NCBI GenBank assembly: GCA_003525075.1
Contig: DQFO01000021.1
Location: forward strand, 96,417 to 160,416
Source: Clostridiales bacterium
GTDB taxonomy: Bacteria > Bacillota > Clostridia > TANB77 > CAG-508
Length of the DNA stretch: 64,000 bases
Reading direction: 5' to 3'
Made by a program: the position numbers and the translations under genes
Notes under the pieces: generated by a model
Told to the model about the DNA's origin: nothing
Databases searched by the model: none
Seen by the model: only the letters and a program-made list of their open reading frames with translations
In this document: piece by piece, positions 24,457 through 33,843 of the stretch
Numbering within the stretch: the stretch's first letter is position 1
How the letters are laid out: each line of letters begins with the position of its first letter

Positions 24457-25658
24457 CTATACATCATCCCACTATTCGAAATTTTTATAACTAATGTTAT
24501 TCCAACTATTAACATTACAGATAATGAACATAATATTCCTAATAATAGTTTAAATACTCCTCCCATTTCGTCTAATACTTTTACTATTTTATCATCTGCT
24601 ATTGGTTGGACTACTGCTGATGCTAAACTATACATTATGCACATTGTTGCAATTTTTATAATAGGTGTTATACATATTCCTATTACTATAATTACACCTA
24701 TTAGTCCTATTGCATTTTTTAATATAATTCCACATCCTAATACACTATCTACAACATCACCCAAAACTTTTCCTACAACTGGTATTATCGTTGAAACTGC
24801 CGATTTTGCTGTTTTGGCAGTTATTCCGTCAACACTACTACTTAATGTTCCCTCTAATGATACAACACCAACAAATATTGTTAATACTATTCCTAATACC
24901 CATACAACACTTGATTTTAGAAATTTTGATAATTTTTCAATTTGCATTTTTTCTGAAATTTTTGAGATTATTGAAAATACTACTATTATTAAAACTATTG
25001 GAATTAATATATTTTTTATTAAATTTGCAATAAAATTTATAGCAAATAATATAATTGGTTCTAATAATGATGTTGTTGCTATGCTTCCCGTATACATCAT
25101 TAATGTTAATAATAGTGGCATTAATACATTTATAAATCCAACTAAATCATCTGCTGTGTTTTTAACAATTTTTATTATTTCTGTAAAATTTGACATTATA
25201 AGTGTTACAATTAATATGTATTGAACAAAATAAATTATTTGAGATATATTTTTATTTTCTAGATTATCTGTTACTGATTTTAAAATTCCATGAATTACAA
25301 TTATTACTAATATACTGATTAATGTTTTTAAGCTTACTGTTATTTCTTTTCCAAACATTTTAAATATTTTTTGATATAATGTTTTATTATCTACTTTTCC
25401 TTGTATTGCTTGATTTAGCATATCCCCTAAATTTACATCTTCAAGAAAGTCTCCTGTATATTTGTCTGCTTCTTTTATAAAGCTGTTTATATTAAATTTT
25501 TCTTGTGTATTATTCATTACTTCATTTTCTGTATCTGCAAATACTTTAGTTGGTATAATTATACTTATGAATATAATCATTATTATTATGTATTTTTTTA
25601 ATTTTCTAAAATTATATTTTTTTCTATAACATCTAAATGTTAATATTGATTCATTCAT
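24453..25658 (-). CDS. spoIIIAE: Stage III sporulation protein AE
   Basis: 401 residues. A signal-like segment (YIIIMIIFISIIIPTKVFA) is followed by a short extracellular part and about eight transmembrane helices, including STIIPVVGKVLGDVVDSVLG, a well-conserved SpoIIIAE region. It is the polytopic core membrane subunit of the channel complex. The ATG at 25658 has AAAGGA upstream at long spacing. Confidence 0.9.
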   Translation of the reverse strand: MNESILTFRCYRKKYNFRKLKKYIIIMIIFISIIIPTKVFADTENEVMNNTQEKFNINSFIKEADKYTGDFLEDVNLGDMLNQAIQGKVDNKTLYQKIFKMFGKEITVSLKTLISILVIIVIHGILKSVTDNLENKNISQIIYFVQYILIVTLIMSNFTEIIKIVKNTADDLVGFINVLMPLLLTLMMYTGSIATTSLLEPIILFAINFIANLIKNILIPIVLIIVVFSIISKISEKMQIEKLSKFLKSSVVWVLGIVLTIFVGVVSLEGTLSSSVDGITAKTAKSAVSTIIPVVGKVLGDVVDSVLGCGIILKNAIGLIGVIIVIGICITPIIKIATMCIMYSLASAVVQPIADDKIVKVLDEMGGVFKLLLGILCSLSVMLIVGITLVIKISNSGMMYR

Positions 25659-25744
25659 TTTTTATTTCATTCCTTTTCTCTTGTTCAAATCTAAATTGAA
25701 AAATAATTAAATTTTGTCAAGCAAAATTGTAATTATTTTTTAAT

Positions 25745-26134
25745 TCATGGTAAAATTTCTATAACTAATTCCAATAAACTCGTTATAATTGGTATTGACA
25801 TTGCAATAATTATTACTTTACTTCCTATTTCTATTTTACTTGCTATTGCTTTTTCTCCTGCATCTGAACAAATACTTACAGCAAATTCTGTTATAAATGC
25901 TATTCCTGTAATTTTTAGTAAAATACTTAGAAAACTTTTATTTATATATGTTTTATTTGCCAATGATTGTAATAAATTAATAATTCCTGTTAGTTTTTGA
26001 ATTGATAATACTAATATTAATACTCCTGCTATCATTGATACATATATTGCAAATTCTGGCTTATATTGTTTTAGAATTACAATTATTATTAGTGCAAGTA
26101 AACCTATTCCTATTATTTTAATTACATCTGTCAT
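25745..26134 (-). CDS. spoIIIAD: Stage III sporulation protein AD
   Basis: 129 residues with four hydrophobic segments; FLSILLKITGIAFITEFAV and CSDAGEKAIASKIEIGSKVI are typical of SpoIIIAD. It is a membrane subunit of the SpoIIIA channel, in the expected place after spoIIIAC. Confidence 0.9.
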   Translation of the reverse strand: MTDVIKIIGIGLLALIIIVILKQYKPEFAIYVSMIAGVLILVLSIQKLTGIINLLQSLANKTYINKSFLSILLKITGIAFITEFAVSICSDAGEKAIASKIEIGSKVIIIAMSIPIITSLLELVIEILP

Positions 26135-26167
26135 ATTTTCTTCTTATTCCCTTCTATTTGGAATTGA

Positions 26168-26362
26168 TTATAAATCAAATAATGTTCTAACTGTATTAAA
26201 TAATGAACTTATTTGTTGAATAACCATTGATAATACAATTACAAGTCCAGCAAGTGTTGTCATCATTGCTTGATCTTCTCTTCCTGCTCTTACCAATACT
26301 TGATGCAATACTGCTACTAAAATTCCGACTGCAGCAATCTTAAATAATAAGTTTATATCCAT
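26168..26362 (-). CDS. spoIIIAC: Stage III sporulation protein AC
   Basis: 64 residues from the ATG at 26362. An ATG three codons earlier is too close to the AAAGAAAGG site. Two hydrophobic helices, with VLHQVLVRAGREDQAMMTTL between them, match SpoIIIAC closely in length and motif. Confidence 0.9.
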   Translation of the reverse strand: MDINLLFKIAAVGILVAVLHQVLVRAGREDQAMMTTLAGLVIVLSMVIQQISSLFNTVRTLFDL

Positions 26363-26437
26363 AAAAAACATCCTTTCTTTTTTTCCTAAAGGCAATAGTA
26401 AAAAATTGAATTTATTTCAAGACAATACACATTTCAA

Positions 26438-26950
26438 TTAAATTAATATAATTACAAAAACTAGTCCTACAACTACTCCTAATGTTTTATACATTTTTTG
26501 ATTTTTCTTTCTTGCTTCTTCAGCTTTTTCTATTTGCATATTTAAAAAGCTTTCAGTTACTTCAATCTCATTTACTTGACTATCTGCATCAGTTTGTCCT
26601 AAGACTTTCCCTAATTCTTTTAAAATATCTTTGTCTTCTTGTGTTATACTTATATCTGCTTCTTGAATTGCGTCCATCCAAGAATATTTTACATTTTCAA
26701 ATTCTAATTTATATGTCATGTTTTCAAATATCTCTTCAATTTTACTTGATTTTTCTTGTGATATTTGATTAAAAATTTCTGTCAATGGCTCATATGTAAA
26801 TTTTATTTTTGTTTTTATTATGTTTAAAATATTTTTAAATTGTCTTAATTCTTTTACTCTATTTTCATACATTTTTGAGATTAAAATTCCAATTCCTGTC
26901 GATAATGAAAATATCGCAAATAATAATATTGTTTTTACGCAATAATACAT
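26438..26950 (-). CDS. spoIIIAB: Stage III sporulation protein AB
   Basis: 170 residues. N- and C-terminal membrane helices flank a helical cytosolic region (GILISKMYENRVKELRQFKN, FTYEPLTEIFNQIS, QADISITQEDKDILKELGKV). This resembles half of a GspF-type platform protein, as in the family. It overlaps the end of spoIIIAA by 16 bases and has GAAAGGAG upstream. Confidence 0.9.
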   Translation of the reverse strand: MYYCVKTILLFAIFSLSTGIGILISKMYENRVKELRQFKNILNIIKTKIKFTYEPLTEIFNQISQEKSSKIEEIFENMTYKLEFENVKYSWMDAIQEADISITQEDKDILKELGKVLGQTDADSQVNEIEVTESFLNMQIEKAEEARKKNQKMYKTLGVVVGLVFVIILI

Positions 26951-27829
26951 TTCGAATCTCCTTTCTGCTTAGAATTTAATTGAATTATTCTTTCAAATAT
27001 ATGATTATTTATTAATTGTGCCATCCATGGATTTTTACATACATCTTCTATATCATTTCCATGTGCTGTGAAAATTCCTTTGACTCCTGAACACATTACA
27101 TAATTTATTGCTTCAATGTCTTCTTTACTTCCTATCTCATCACATGCTATAATTTGTGGTGCCATAGAGCGTACTAGTATTCTCATTGCTTCTGGCTTTG
27201 GCACATTGTCTATTACATCTGTTCTTATTCCTATATCATTTTGTGGAATTCCTTTATATATTGCTGCAATTTCTCCTCTTTCATCAACCACACCTATTGT
27301 CTGTCCTTTAAATCTTCCGAATCCATTACTTAAGTTTCTTATTATATCTCTTAATAATGTTGTTTTTCCACATCCGTGGTGGTGATATTATTAATGTGTT
27401 ATATATTGTGTTTGTTTCAGAATTTATTATATTTGACATTACTTTTTGACTACATCCAATTTGTTGTCTCGCTATTCTAATATTTAAACTTGATATGTAA
27501 TTTATATTTATAACCTGTCCATTTTCTATTACTCCGCTTCCTACTATTCCTACTCTGTTTCCTCCTCTTATTGTTATAAATCCTTCACATATTTGTCTTC
27601 TATAAGAATATATTGAGTTTTCACAGATTTTTTCAAATGTTTGTAATAGTTCTTGCTGACTTACTATGTATTCTGCTAATACCGTTTCTGGTCCAATTTT
27701 TAGACATAATCGTTTATTGCTTCTTAATCGTATTTCTTCTATTTTGTTTTCTTCTGTTCCTATATTTGATATTATTTCTTTTCTTAATGTTATTGGTAAA
27801 TATTCTAATACTATTTCTAATCCTGACAC
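26935..27829 (-). pseudogene. spoIIIAA: Stage III sporulation protein AA, one-base frameshift at Walker A
   Basis: Starts at a GTG at 27829 (AAGGAGG upstream) with SGLEIVLEYLPITLR. Frame 1 reads correctly to NTLIISPP, where the expected PPGCGKTTLLRD should follow. One extra base in the stretch 27376-27383 sends frame 1 into a stop after 18 wrong codons. Removing it restores GCGKTTLLRDIIRNLSNGFG and an intact C-terminus (VDERGEIAA, ACDEIGSKEDIEAI) to the stop at 26935, giving 297 residues, normal for this GspE-like ATPase. It is a recent mutation, a sequence error, or frameshifted expression. The rest of the operon is intact. Confidence 0.85.
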
Positions 27830-27865
27830 TTTTTCCTCCTTTTTTATAAATATTTTTTTACACAA

Positions 27866-27900
27866 CAAAAAAGAACATATATTATATATATATGCTCTTT
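27866..27900 (-). terminator. Terminator between yebC and spoIIIAA
   Basis: AAAGAGCATATAT / ATATATGTTCTTT arms followed by TTTTTTG on the minus strand. It isolates spoIIIA from readthrough, so an independent promoter (by family knowledge sigma-E) must lie in the short gap; I cannot assign it. Confidence 0.75.
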
Positions 27901-27931
27901 CTTTATATTTTAGAACTAATTATTAATTTTT

Positions 27932-28657
27932 TTACATATCCCAGTTATGATATACATCCATTACATCATCTAATTCTTCAAGTCTTTCAATTAATCTTTC
28001 CATTTTTTCAGCTCCATCATCATCTAATGAAACTGTTGTTGTTGGAACCATTTGAACATCTGCTTCTAAGAATGTTAATCCTGCTTGTTCAAGTTTTTCT
28101 CTAACTTCTGAGAAATTTGATGGGTCTGTAGTAATTTCATATACATCATCAGATGATGTGAAGTCTTCTGCTCCAGCATCTAATGCTAACATCATTAATT
28201 CTTCTTCATCCATATCTGTTGATTCTTTTTCAATTACTATTACACCTTTTTTGTTGAACATATATGATACACATCCTGATGTTCCTAAGTTTCCACCAGC
28301 TTTATCAAATACATGTCTTACATCTGAAGCTGTTCTATTTCTGTTATCTGTGTTTGCATTTACTATTACTGCAACTCCACATGGTCCATATCCTTCATAT
28401 GTTATTTCTTCATATACAGCTGTGCTTCCTTCTCCTGATGCTTTTTTGATTGCATTGTTTATTGTATCATTTGGCATATTTGCTGCTTTGCATTTTGCTA
28501 TAACATCTTTTAGTTTTGAATTTCCTGCTGGATCTGGTCCTCCTGCTTTTACTGCTATTAATAATTCTCTTCCTAATTTTGTGAATACTTTTCCTCTTGC
28601 TGCATCTGCTTTTCCTTTTTTGGCTTGTATATTATGCCATTTGCTATGTCCTGACAT
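27932..28657 (-). CDS. yebC: YebC/PmpR-family translation or transcription regulator
   Basis: 241 residues, normal length. The N-terminus [20 protein letters not shown] and [17 protein letters not shown] are diagnostic, as is [19 protein letters not shown]. YebC proteins were described as DNA-binding regulators; recent work places some at the ribosome to relieve stalling. Gene upstream of spoIIIA, as in several Clostridia. Confidence 0.95.
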   Translation of the reverse strand: MSGHSKWHNIQAKKGKADAARGKVFTKLGRELLIAVKAGGPDPAGNSKLKDVIAKCKAANMPNDTINNAIKKASGEGSTAVYEEITYEGYGPCGVAVIVNANTDNRNRTASDVRHVFDKAGGNLGTSGCVSYMFNKKGVIVIEKESTDMDEEELMMLALDAGAEDFTSSDDVYEITTDPSNFSEVREKLEQAGLTFLEADVQMVPTTTVSLDDDGAEKMERLIERLEELDDVMDVYHNWDM

Positions 28658-28749
28658 CTCTAATTCCTCCTATTTGTAACTTAATGCAATTATTATAACA
28701 CATTATTTTGTTTTTGTGTAGATGTTTTTGTTATTTTTTAAAATTATTG

Positions 28750-29808
28750 TTATATAACCACATACTCTTTATTTGACTTAGTTAATGCTTCACAACCGCC
28801 TTTGGTAATTAAAACTGTATCTTCAATTCTAATACCAAATTGTCCTGCAATATAAATTCCAGGCTCATCTGTTACAACCATATTTTCTTTTAGTATATTT
28901 TCAGATCTTGTACTAATAATTGGTGATTCATGAATGTCTAATCCAACTCCATGCCCTAAAGCATGTATTAAATCATAATTATTTAATCTAAAATCATTGT
29001 CTACCATTTTAGCCAACATTTTAGTACTATATCCTTCTCTCATATCATTTAATGTTTGAACTTGATTTTTTAGTACTAAATCATATACTTTTTTCATTTC
29101 TTCTGGTATTTCTCCCACAAAAAATGTTCTTGTCATATCTGAACAATATCCATCAATTTTACATCCCATGTCTATTGTTATAATATCTTTTTCTTGTATT
29201 TTTCTATCTGTTGGAACTGCATGTGGTTTTGAAGAATTTTCACCAGATGCAACTATTGTATCAAATGATGTTCCTTCTGCATTTTTATAATAGTAATCAT
29301 CTATTTCTCTTGCAATTTGCTTTTCTGTCATACCAGGCTTTATATATCCTAATATATATTCAAAACAGTCATCTGTTACTTTACATGCTTTTTGTATAGA
29401 TTCAATTTCTTCTTCATCTTTTATCATTCTCTGTTTTTCTATCATGTTTTCTGTTTCTACAAAATTGTTTATTTTAAATCTATGCATATATTCTTTGTAT
29501 TTTGCATACGTTACATAATTTTCTTCAAATCCTACATTTTCACAAAACATAAAAAAGTTTTCATAATCATCTATTGATAATCCTCTCATATCATATACAA
29601 CTATTTCATCAAATAATGTTAATGTATTATGAACATCTTCAATATATCTTGAATCTGTTAAAAATATATTTTCTTTTCTTGTTACTAATAATATTCCTTC
29701 TGCTTGTATATTAGTTAAATATCTTATATTTACTGGATTTGATACTATCATACCTTGCAAATCCATACTCAATAGTTTGTTTCTCAACCATTGCATTTTT
29801 CTATTCAT
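28750..29808 (-). CDS. Xaa-Pro aminopeptidase (M24 family)
   Basis: 352 residues. An N-terminal creatinase-like domain (about 1-125) precedes a pita-bread catalytic domain. Metal ligands are seen in DMGCKIDGYCSDMTRTFFVG (two aspartates), HALGHGVGLDIHESP (histidine), DEPGIYI (glutamate) and GIRIEDTV (glutamate). It cleaves N-terminal residues followed by proline. In many Firmicutes the next gene is efp; here it is not. Confidence 0.92.
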   Translation of the reverse strand: MNRKMQWLRNKLLSMDLQGMIVSNPVNIRYLTNIQAEGILLVTRKENIFLTDSRYIEDVHNTLTLFDEIVVYDMRGLSIDDYENFFMFCENVGFEENYVTYAKYKEYMHRFKINNFVETENMIEKQRMIKDEEEIESIQKACKVTDDCFEYILGYIKPGMTEKQIAREIDDYYYKNAEGTSFDTIVASGENSSKPHAVPTDRKIQEKDIITIDMGCKIDGYCSDMTRTFFVGEIPEEMKKVYDLVLKNQVQTLNDMREGYSTKMLAKMVDNDFRLNNYDLIHALGHGVGLDIHESPIISTRSENILKENMVVTDEPGIYIAGQFGIRIEDTVLITKGGCEALTKSNKEYVVI

Positions 29809-29833
29809 TCAAATTCAATTCCTTTCAATACAT

Positions 29834-30589
29834 TTATACTGCTTTATATGTTCCTAATGTGAATATTACTAAAAGTGTTTTTAATAATATATCAAATGGT
29901 ACAAATATACTTATAAATGTTGCTATTACTATAAATGGTCCAAATGGTATATATTCATTTGATTTTTTTATTTTGGTAACTATTAATATTATTCCTAATA
30001 TTGCTCCTATTAGAAATGACATTGCTGATATTGCCAAAATATTTGATACTCCAAAATATAGCCCTAATGCTCCCATTAGTTTTACATCACCAAATCCTAA
30101 TGCTTCTTTTCCATATATTAAACTTCCTATTAATGTTATTGCTAAAAATATTCCACCACCTACTAACATTCCAAGTAACATATCTACTGTTATTGCTACA
30201 TTTGACATCCCATATAAAAATGCTATTATTAATCCTATTTCAAACATTGTTAAATTTAATCTATTTGGTATAATTTGTTGTCTATAATCTATTACAAATG
30301 CTGATAATAGCATTGGTGTTAAAATCAAATATTTTATTAAGTTTAAATTTTCTATCAGTGTTTTCTGTACTCCATACCTATATAATATTACACAATATAA
30401 TATAGCTGTAATTAACATTAATATATAATTTGGTTTAAAGTTTATTTTGTATTCTTGGAATATTTCTTTTGAGAATACTTTTTTGTATTCTGGTAATCTT
30501 TTATTCATCCAGTCTACAAATTGACCTACTAATAAGCCTAATATAAATATTCCTATAAAAAATCCTATGTGTGTATCATTTATATACAT
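29834..30589 (-). CDS. A24-type prepilin peptidase
   Basis: 251 residues with about seven membrane helices. The two catalytic aspartates are in VIDYRQQIIPNR and GFGDVKLMGALGLYF. The N-terminal methylase-like part (FVDWMNKRLPEY) lacks the two C-x2-C pairs of classical PilD/ComC enzymes. It could process type IV pilin-like or Com pseudopilin precursors; none is in the window. Confidence 0.85.
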   Translation of the reverse strand: MYINDTHIGFFIGIFILGLLVGQFVDWMNKRLPEYKKVFSKEIFQEYKINFKPNYILMLITAILYCVILYRYGVQKTLIENLNLIKYLILTPMLLSAFVIDYRQQIIPNRLNLTMFEIGLIIAFLYGMSNVAITVDMLLGMLVGGGIFLAITLIGSLIYGKEALGFGDVKLMGALGLYFGVSNILAISAMSFLIGAILGIILIVTKIKKSNEYIPFGPFIVIATFISIFVPFDILLKTLLVIFTLGTYKAV

Positions 30590-30609
30590 TTTTTCTTGTA
30601 TGGATTATT

Positions 30610-31122
30610 TTAATCCATATCTCCTCCTTTGTTTATTTTCTTGAAATATTTTTTCTTTATAAATATTTCTATTGGTCTTTTTACTTTTGTTAGCCATATA
30701 TCTTTTTCTGCTATTGGTTCTATCAAGATTGTAAACATTTTGCATCTATTTCCACCTAATACATCTGTAAAGATTTGATCTCCTACTACTGCAACATTTT
30801 CTGGCTTTTCTTGTAATTCTTTTTGTGCCTTTAATAATCCTGTTTTTAATGGTTTTTTTGCAAAATAATTATATTTTATTTTTAGTTTTTGTGATACTTG
30901 CTCTACTTTGTCTTTCTTATTTGTGTTTGATACAATATAAAATTTTATTCCATTATTTTTTAGTTGCTCTACCCATTCTACAGTTCCGTCAGGCATATTT
31001 CTATCATAATCTATTAGTGTATTGTCTACATCTAATATTAATGCTTTTATATTATTCTTTTTTAAAAATTTTATTGATATTTCTTTTACATTGTTAAAAT
31101 GTGCTTTTGGATATAGTATCAA
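30610..31122 (-). CDS. yqeG: YqeG-family HAD IIIA phosphatase
   Basis: I take the TTG at 31122 as start (170 residues) because AAGGAG is seven bases upstream and the protein then begins ILYPKAHFNNVKEI as in YqeG. A 24-residue longer reading overlaps the PRTase gene. HAD motifs: ALILDVDNTL (nucleophile), YIVSNTNKKDK, KKPLKTGLLKA and VAVVGDQIFTDVLGGNRC. Substrate unknown; often near ribosome-assembly GTPase yqeH, which is not here. Confidence 0.87.
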   Translation of the reverse strand: MILYPKAHFNNVKEISIKFLKKNNIKALILDVDNTLIDYDRNMPDGTVEWVEQLKNNGIKFYIVSNTNKKDKVEQVSQKLKIKYNYFAKKPLKTGLLKAQKELQEKPENVAVVGDQIFTDVLGGNRCKMFTILIEPIAEKDIWLTKVKRPIEIFIKKKYFKKINKGGDMD

Positions 31123-31183
31123 TTTTTTTCTCCTTGTACTTTTTTTCAAATTATATAACAATATTCGTAAAGTTGCAATACTT

Positions 31184-32476
31184 TTACTGTTCATCCTGAA
31201 GATTTTCTTTTGATTTTGTTATCTCTAAATTTTTTCCAAGTTGTTCTGTTTCATCAATGATTCTATCTATTAGATTTCTAGCAAATTTATTTTGTATTGT
31301 TTTTGGTGAGTTTTGATATTTTTCAAGTATTACACAGTCTTCTGCAAGATTTGTTTGATTTGGTGTTTTATGTTCTGGATCTAATTCTAATCCTGTTGGT
31401 CTTGCACATAAAATTCCTCTTCTTACAGCTCCTTGTAAATCACAAAATTCTTTTCTATATGCTTTTGATTCTAGATATTTTATATAGTCAGCTCCTCCAG
31501 ATGATAATAATAAATTTTTTGCGTTTCTATATAATTTGTGACCAGCATAATTAATTGGTGTTATAATGTCAAAATCACTAGTTTCAAATCTATCTATGTC
31601 TTTTTTCTCCCCTACAGATACTCTATAATAATTTCTCCAATTAAATTGTACTGCTCCCATTTTGATGTTTCTTATTCCTGCATTAACTAATGCTTCTTTG
31701 GTCTCTTTTAATGTTGCCCCTGTTCCTACATTATCATCTAATAACAATACCTTTTTTCCTTCTTCAAAAGGTCTTTGACTTGATGTTAGTTCTCTTACAT
31801 CAACATGATCTAGTTTTGTAGCTTCTTCTACATATTTGCTTTTTAATAAATTTGTATAATCATAACCATACATTGCTTTTAACATTGGTCCTATATATAT
31901 TCCACCATATCCAGGTGTTACAACTTCTACTTTGTCTGGGTCTTTTGCTTGAGATAATGATTTTGCAAACATATATAATATTGCTTTATTATCCATTTCT
32001 ATTGGTCTTTGTTCTGAGTTTTCATCTCCACCAGGTAATCTATTACCAAGATCTACTTCTATACAATTATTTCCTTGTAAAAGTATTAATATATTTCTAA
32101 TATCTTCTTCTAAACATTTTTGTGCTTGGATTAATTGAATTAATTGATTTCTTGTATCTTTTCCTTGTACTTTATATTTTATATATTTTTCAAAATTTTT
32201 AAAATACACTTTTCCTGAGCAATTAAGCATGTTTTCTAATATAACAAAGTTTCTTTTTGAACATTCTCTTGTTAATAAATGTTGCAATTCTTCTCTACAA
32301 ATTGCAAGTTCAGACATTGTTTTTACATTATAATATTCTTTTGATCTTGATAAATAGCTTTTGGTTCTTCCTTCTTCATCTTTTATTGGTGTAACAAATT
32401 TTTCTATTCCTTGAATGTCTTTTAATTCAAGGATTCCTAATATATCAAAATCTTGCAACTTTAATTTTTCTACCAT
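31184..32476 (-). CDS. Phosphoribosyltransferase-domain protein
   Basis: 430 residues. The only motif I recognise with confidence is the PRPP loop VLLLDDNVGTGATLKE at about residue 245, with the preceding VEVVTPGYGGIYIGPML acting as the flexible-loop/beta region. About 190 N-terminal residues have no recognised fold (KDEEGRTKSYLSRSKEYY). It starts two bases after the NADAR-like gene stop, so the two are coupled. The PRTase may salvage or make a nucleotide that the partner acts on; this is inference. Confidence 0.8.
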   Translation of the reverse strand: MVEKLKLQDFDILGILELKDIQGIEKFVTPIKDEEGRTKSYLSRSKEYYNVKTMSELAICREELQHLLTRECSKRNFVILENMLNCSGKVYFKNFEKYIKYKVQGKDTRNQLIQLIQAQKCLEEDIRNILILLQGNNCIEVDLGNRLPGGDENSEQRPIEMDNKAILYMFAKSLSQAKDPDKVEVVTPGYGGIYIGPMLKAMYGYDYTNLLKSKYVEEATKLDHVDVRELTSSQRPFEEGKKVLLLDDNVGTGATLKETKEALVNAGIRNIKMGAVQFNWRNYYRVSVGEKKDIDRFETSDFDIITPINYAGHKLYRNAKNLLLSSGGADYIKYLESKAYRKEFCDLQGAVRRGILCARPTGLELDPEHKTPNQTNLAEDCVILEKYQNSPKTIQNKFARNLIDRIIDETEQLGKNLEITKSKENLQDEQ

Positions 32477-32478
32477 AC

Positions 32479-33099
32479 TTAATTACTCTCTTTCTTTAAA
32501 AATTCTTTTAAACAATTTAATTGTTTTTCAAATTCATATCTTGTAAATGTTGTTTCACTTTTTTCCTTTTTTCCCATTGTATGTATTATTTCTTTTGTGC
32601 AATTTTTTAAAACATTTCTATATAATGGATTTTGTATTGCTGATATATATAGTTCATCTATTAAATCATCATATTTTTCACTATATCTATCTATTTCTTT
32701 TCCTTGCCAAAATACAATTCCATTTTCTTTCCAATTATATTCACTACATGCTTGTATATAATTCGAATCTAACCCTCCATATGTGAATACTATATCTTGT
32801 AATTGTGGATCTTTAAATTTTATTCCTTGAAAAAATGATTCTATACTATTTAATTTTTTTCCTTTAAAAACAAATTCGTATGGAAATAAATTAGATAATA
32901 CTTTAGCATATGGTCCTGAATGTTTATAACCTACATTTATCCAATTTTCGCCTTCACCTTTCTCTTTTCCATTTTCATCTATTAAACTTTCGCCTTCATA
33001 TACTTCTACTCCATCTTTTTCTTCAACTTCTTTTACTTCATATTTAAAATCTTTTTTGAATTTCTTAAATTCTTCTAATTCTTTTTCTAAATTTTTCAT
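32479..33099 (-). CDS. NADAR/YbiA-like N-glycosidase family protein
   Basis: 206 residues. After an acidic N-terminus (about 1-60) the core shows KVLSNLFPYEFVFKGKKLNS, IESFFQGIKFKDP and FWQGKEIDRYS, matching the NADAR fold (LSNFxP..., a glutamate in the ESxxQ-like helix) and a C-terminal NPLYRNVLKNC helix. Known NADAR enzymes hydrolyse N-glycosidic bonds of riboflavin intermediates or remove ADP-ribose from nucleic acid. It stands first in a tightly packed operon with the PRTase. Confidence 0.72.
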   Translation of the reverse strand: MKNLEKELEEFKKFKKDFKYEVKEVEEKDGVEVYEGESLIDENGKEKGEGENWINVGYKHSGPYAKVLSNLFPYEFVFKGKKLNSIESFFQGIKFKDPQLQDIVFTYGGLDSNYIQACSEYNWKENGIVFWQGKEIDRYSEKYDDLIDELYISAIQNPLYRNVLKNCTKEIIHTMGKKEKSETTFTRYEFEKQLNCLKEFLKKESN

Positions 33100-33194
33100 C
33101 TTTTTTCTCCTTTTTTATAATAGCTATATTTTATCATATCTTATAGCCTTTTTCAATACAATTATGTAAAGTTTATATATGTCATACATACAAC

Positions 33195-33229
33195 AAAAAG
33201 CAGAAGTTAAAATTCAACCTCTGCTTTTT
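33195..33229 (-). terminator. Terminator after the YjjX-like gene
   Basis: AAAAAGCAGAGGTT / AACTTCTGCTTTTT hairpin with T tail on the minus strand, immediately after the stop. Confidence 0.88.
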
Positions 33230-33233
33230 GTTT

Positions 33234-33746
33234 TTACCATGTTTTGTTATTCAACAAACCACTTAATGCCATAAGTGTCGATTCTTTAATAAAATCCTCC
33301 CTTGTTCTTTGATTTTGAGTTAAAACTCTCATTCCACCTTTTCCGTCAAATGCAGTATCAAGAACTTTAGCCAGTCCTTGTTCAATAATTTGAGGAATTT
33401 TTTCTTCACTAATAGGATATGCTTGACTAATTCCTGTAGTCTGTTCTCCTTGCTTGTTCTCAATAGTTACAATCTGAACATTGTACCAGCCTCCATACAT
33501 ATTAATGAGACCACCTTCACAAGATACCAAATAATCGTAATTATGTTCTTCTAAATTTTTCTTCAAAAACTCAATCCGATTTTTAGCACCTTTGAAAACA
33601 TCTTCATTGATTGGTTGATCAGGCACTCCAGAGATTACTTCTGTTCCCTTACTTGATACATTCTCAAAATAAATTTTGAAAACTTCAGTAATTGCTTTTA
33701 CTTTGCTAGGATTTTTTGTTGCGATTTCAATACGTACTTCTGACAT
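33234..33746 (-). CDS. yjjX: Inosine/xanthosine triphosphatase, DUF84/YjjX family
   Basis: 170 residues. IEIATKNPSKVKAITEVF is the Ham1/YjjX N-terminal P-loop-like signature; GVPDQPINEDVFKGAKNR and LVSCEGGLINM follow. The enzyme removes non-canonical purine triphosphates such as ITP and XTP. Own promoter and terminator; codon use is slightly less A+T-rich than in neighbours, suggesting a later arrival. Confidence 0.88.
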   Translation of the reverse strand: MSEVRIEIATKNPSKVKAITEVFKIYFENVSSKGTEVISGVPDQPINEDVFKGAKNRIEFLKKNLEEHNYDYLVSCEGGLINMYGGWYNVQIVTIENKQGEQTTGISQAYPISEEKIPQIIEQGLAKVLDTAFDGKGGMRVLTQNQRTREDFIKESTLMALSGLLNNKTW

Positions 33747-33783
33747 CTTGTACTCCTTTGCTTTTTAACATTCGTATATATAA

Positions 33784-33812
33784 TTTATATCACATTTTAC
33801 ATAAAATTGCAA
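33784..33812 (-). promoter_or_regulatory. Promoter of the yjjX-like gene
   Basis: TTGCAA (33812-33807), 17 bp, TATAAA (33789-33784). Its -35 lies within the terminator hairpin of the acyl-CoA ligase gene. Confidence 0.55.
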
Positions 33813-33832
33813 GCTTATATAAAAGCTTGCAA
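33803..33832 (-). terminator. Terminator after the acyl-CoA ligase gene
   Basis: TTGCAAGCTT / AAGCTTGCAA perfect arms and a short T tail on the minus strand. Confidence 0.75.
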
Positions 33833-33843
33833 TTAGTTAAGAG

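Noticed and set aside
27829..27932. Sigma-E promoter for the spoIIIA operon
   Set aside because: Expected from the family, but no clear -35/-10 pair could be placed in the short A+T-rich gap.
28750..29808. Missing efp next to the Xaa-Pro peptidase as a gene loss
   Set aside because: efp could be elsewhere in the genome; the window alone does not show a loss.
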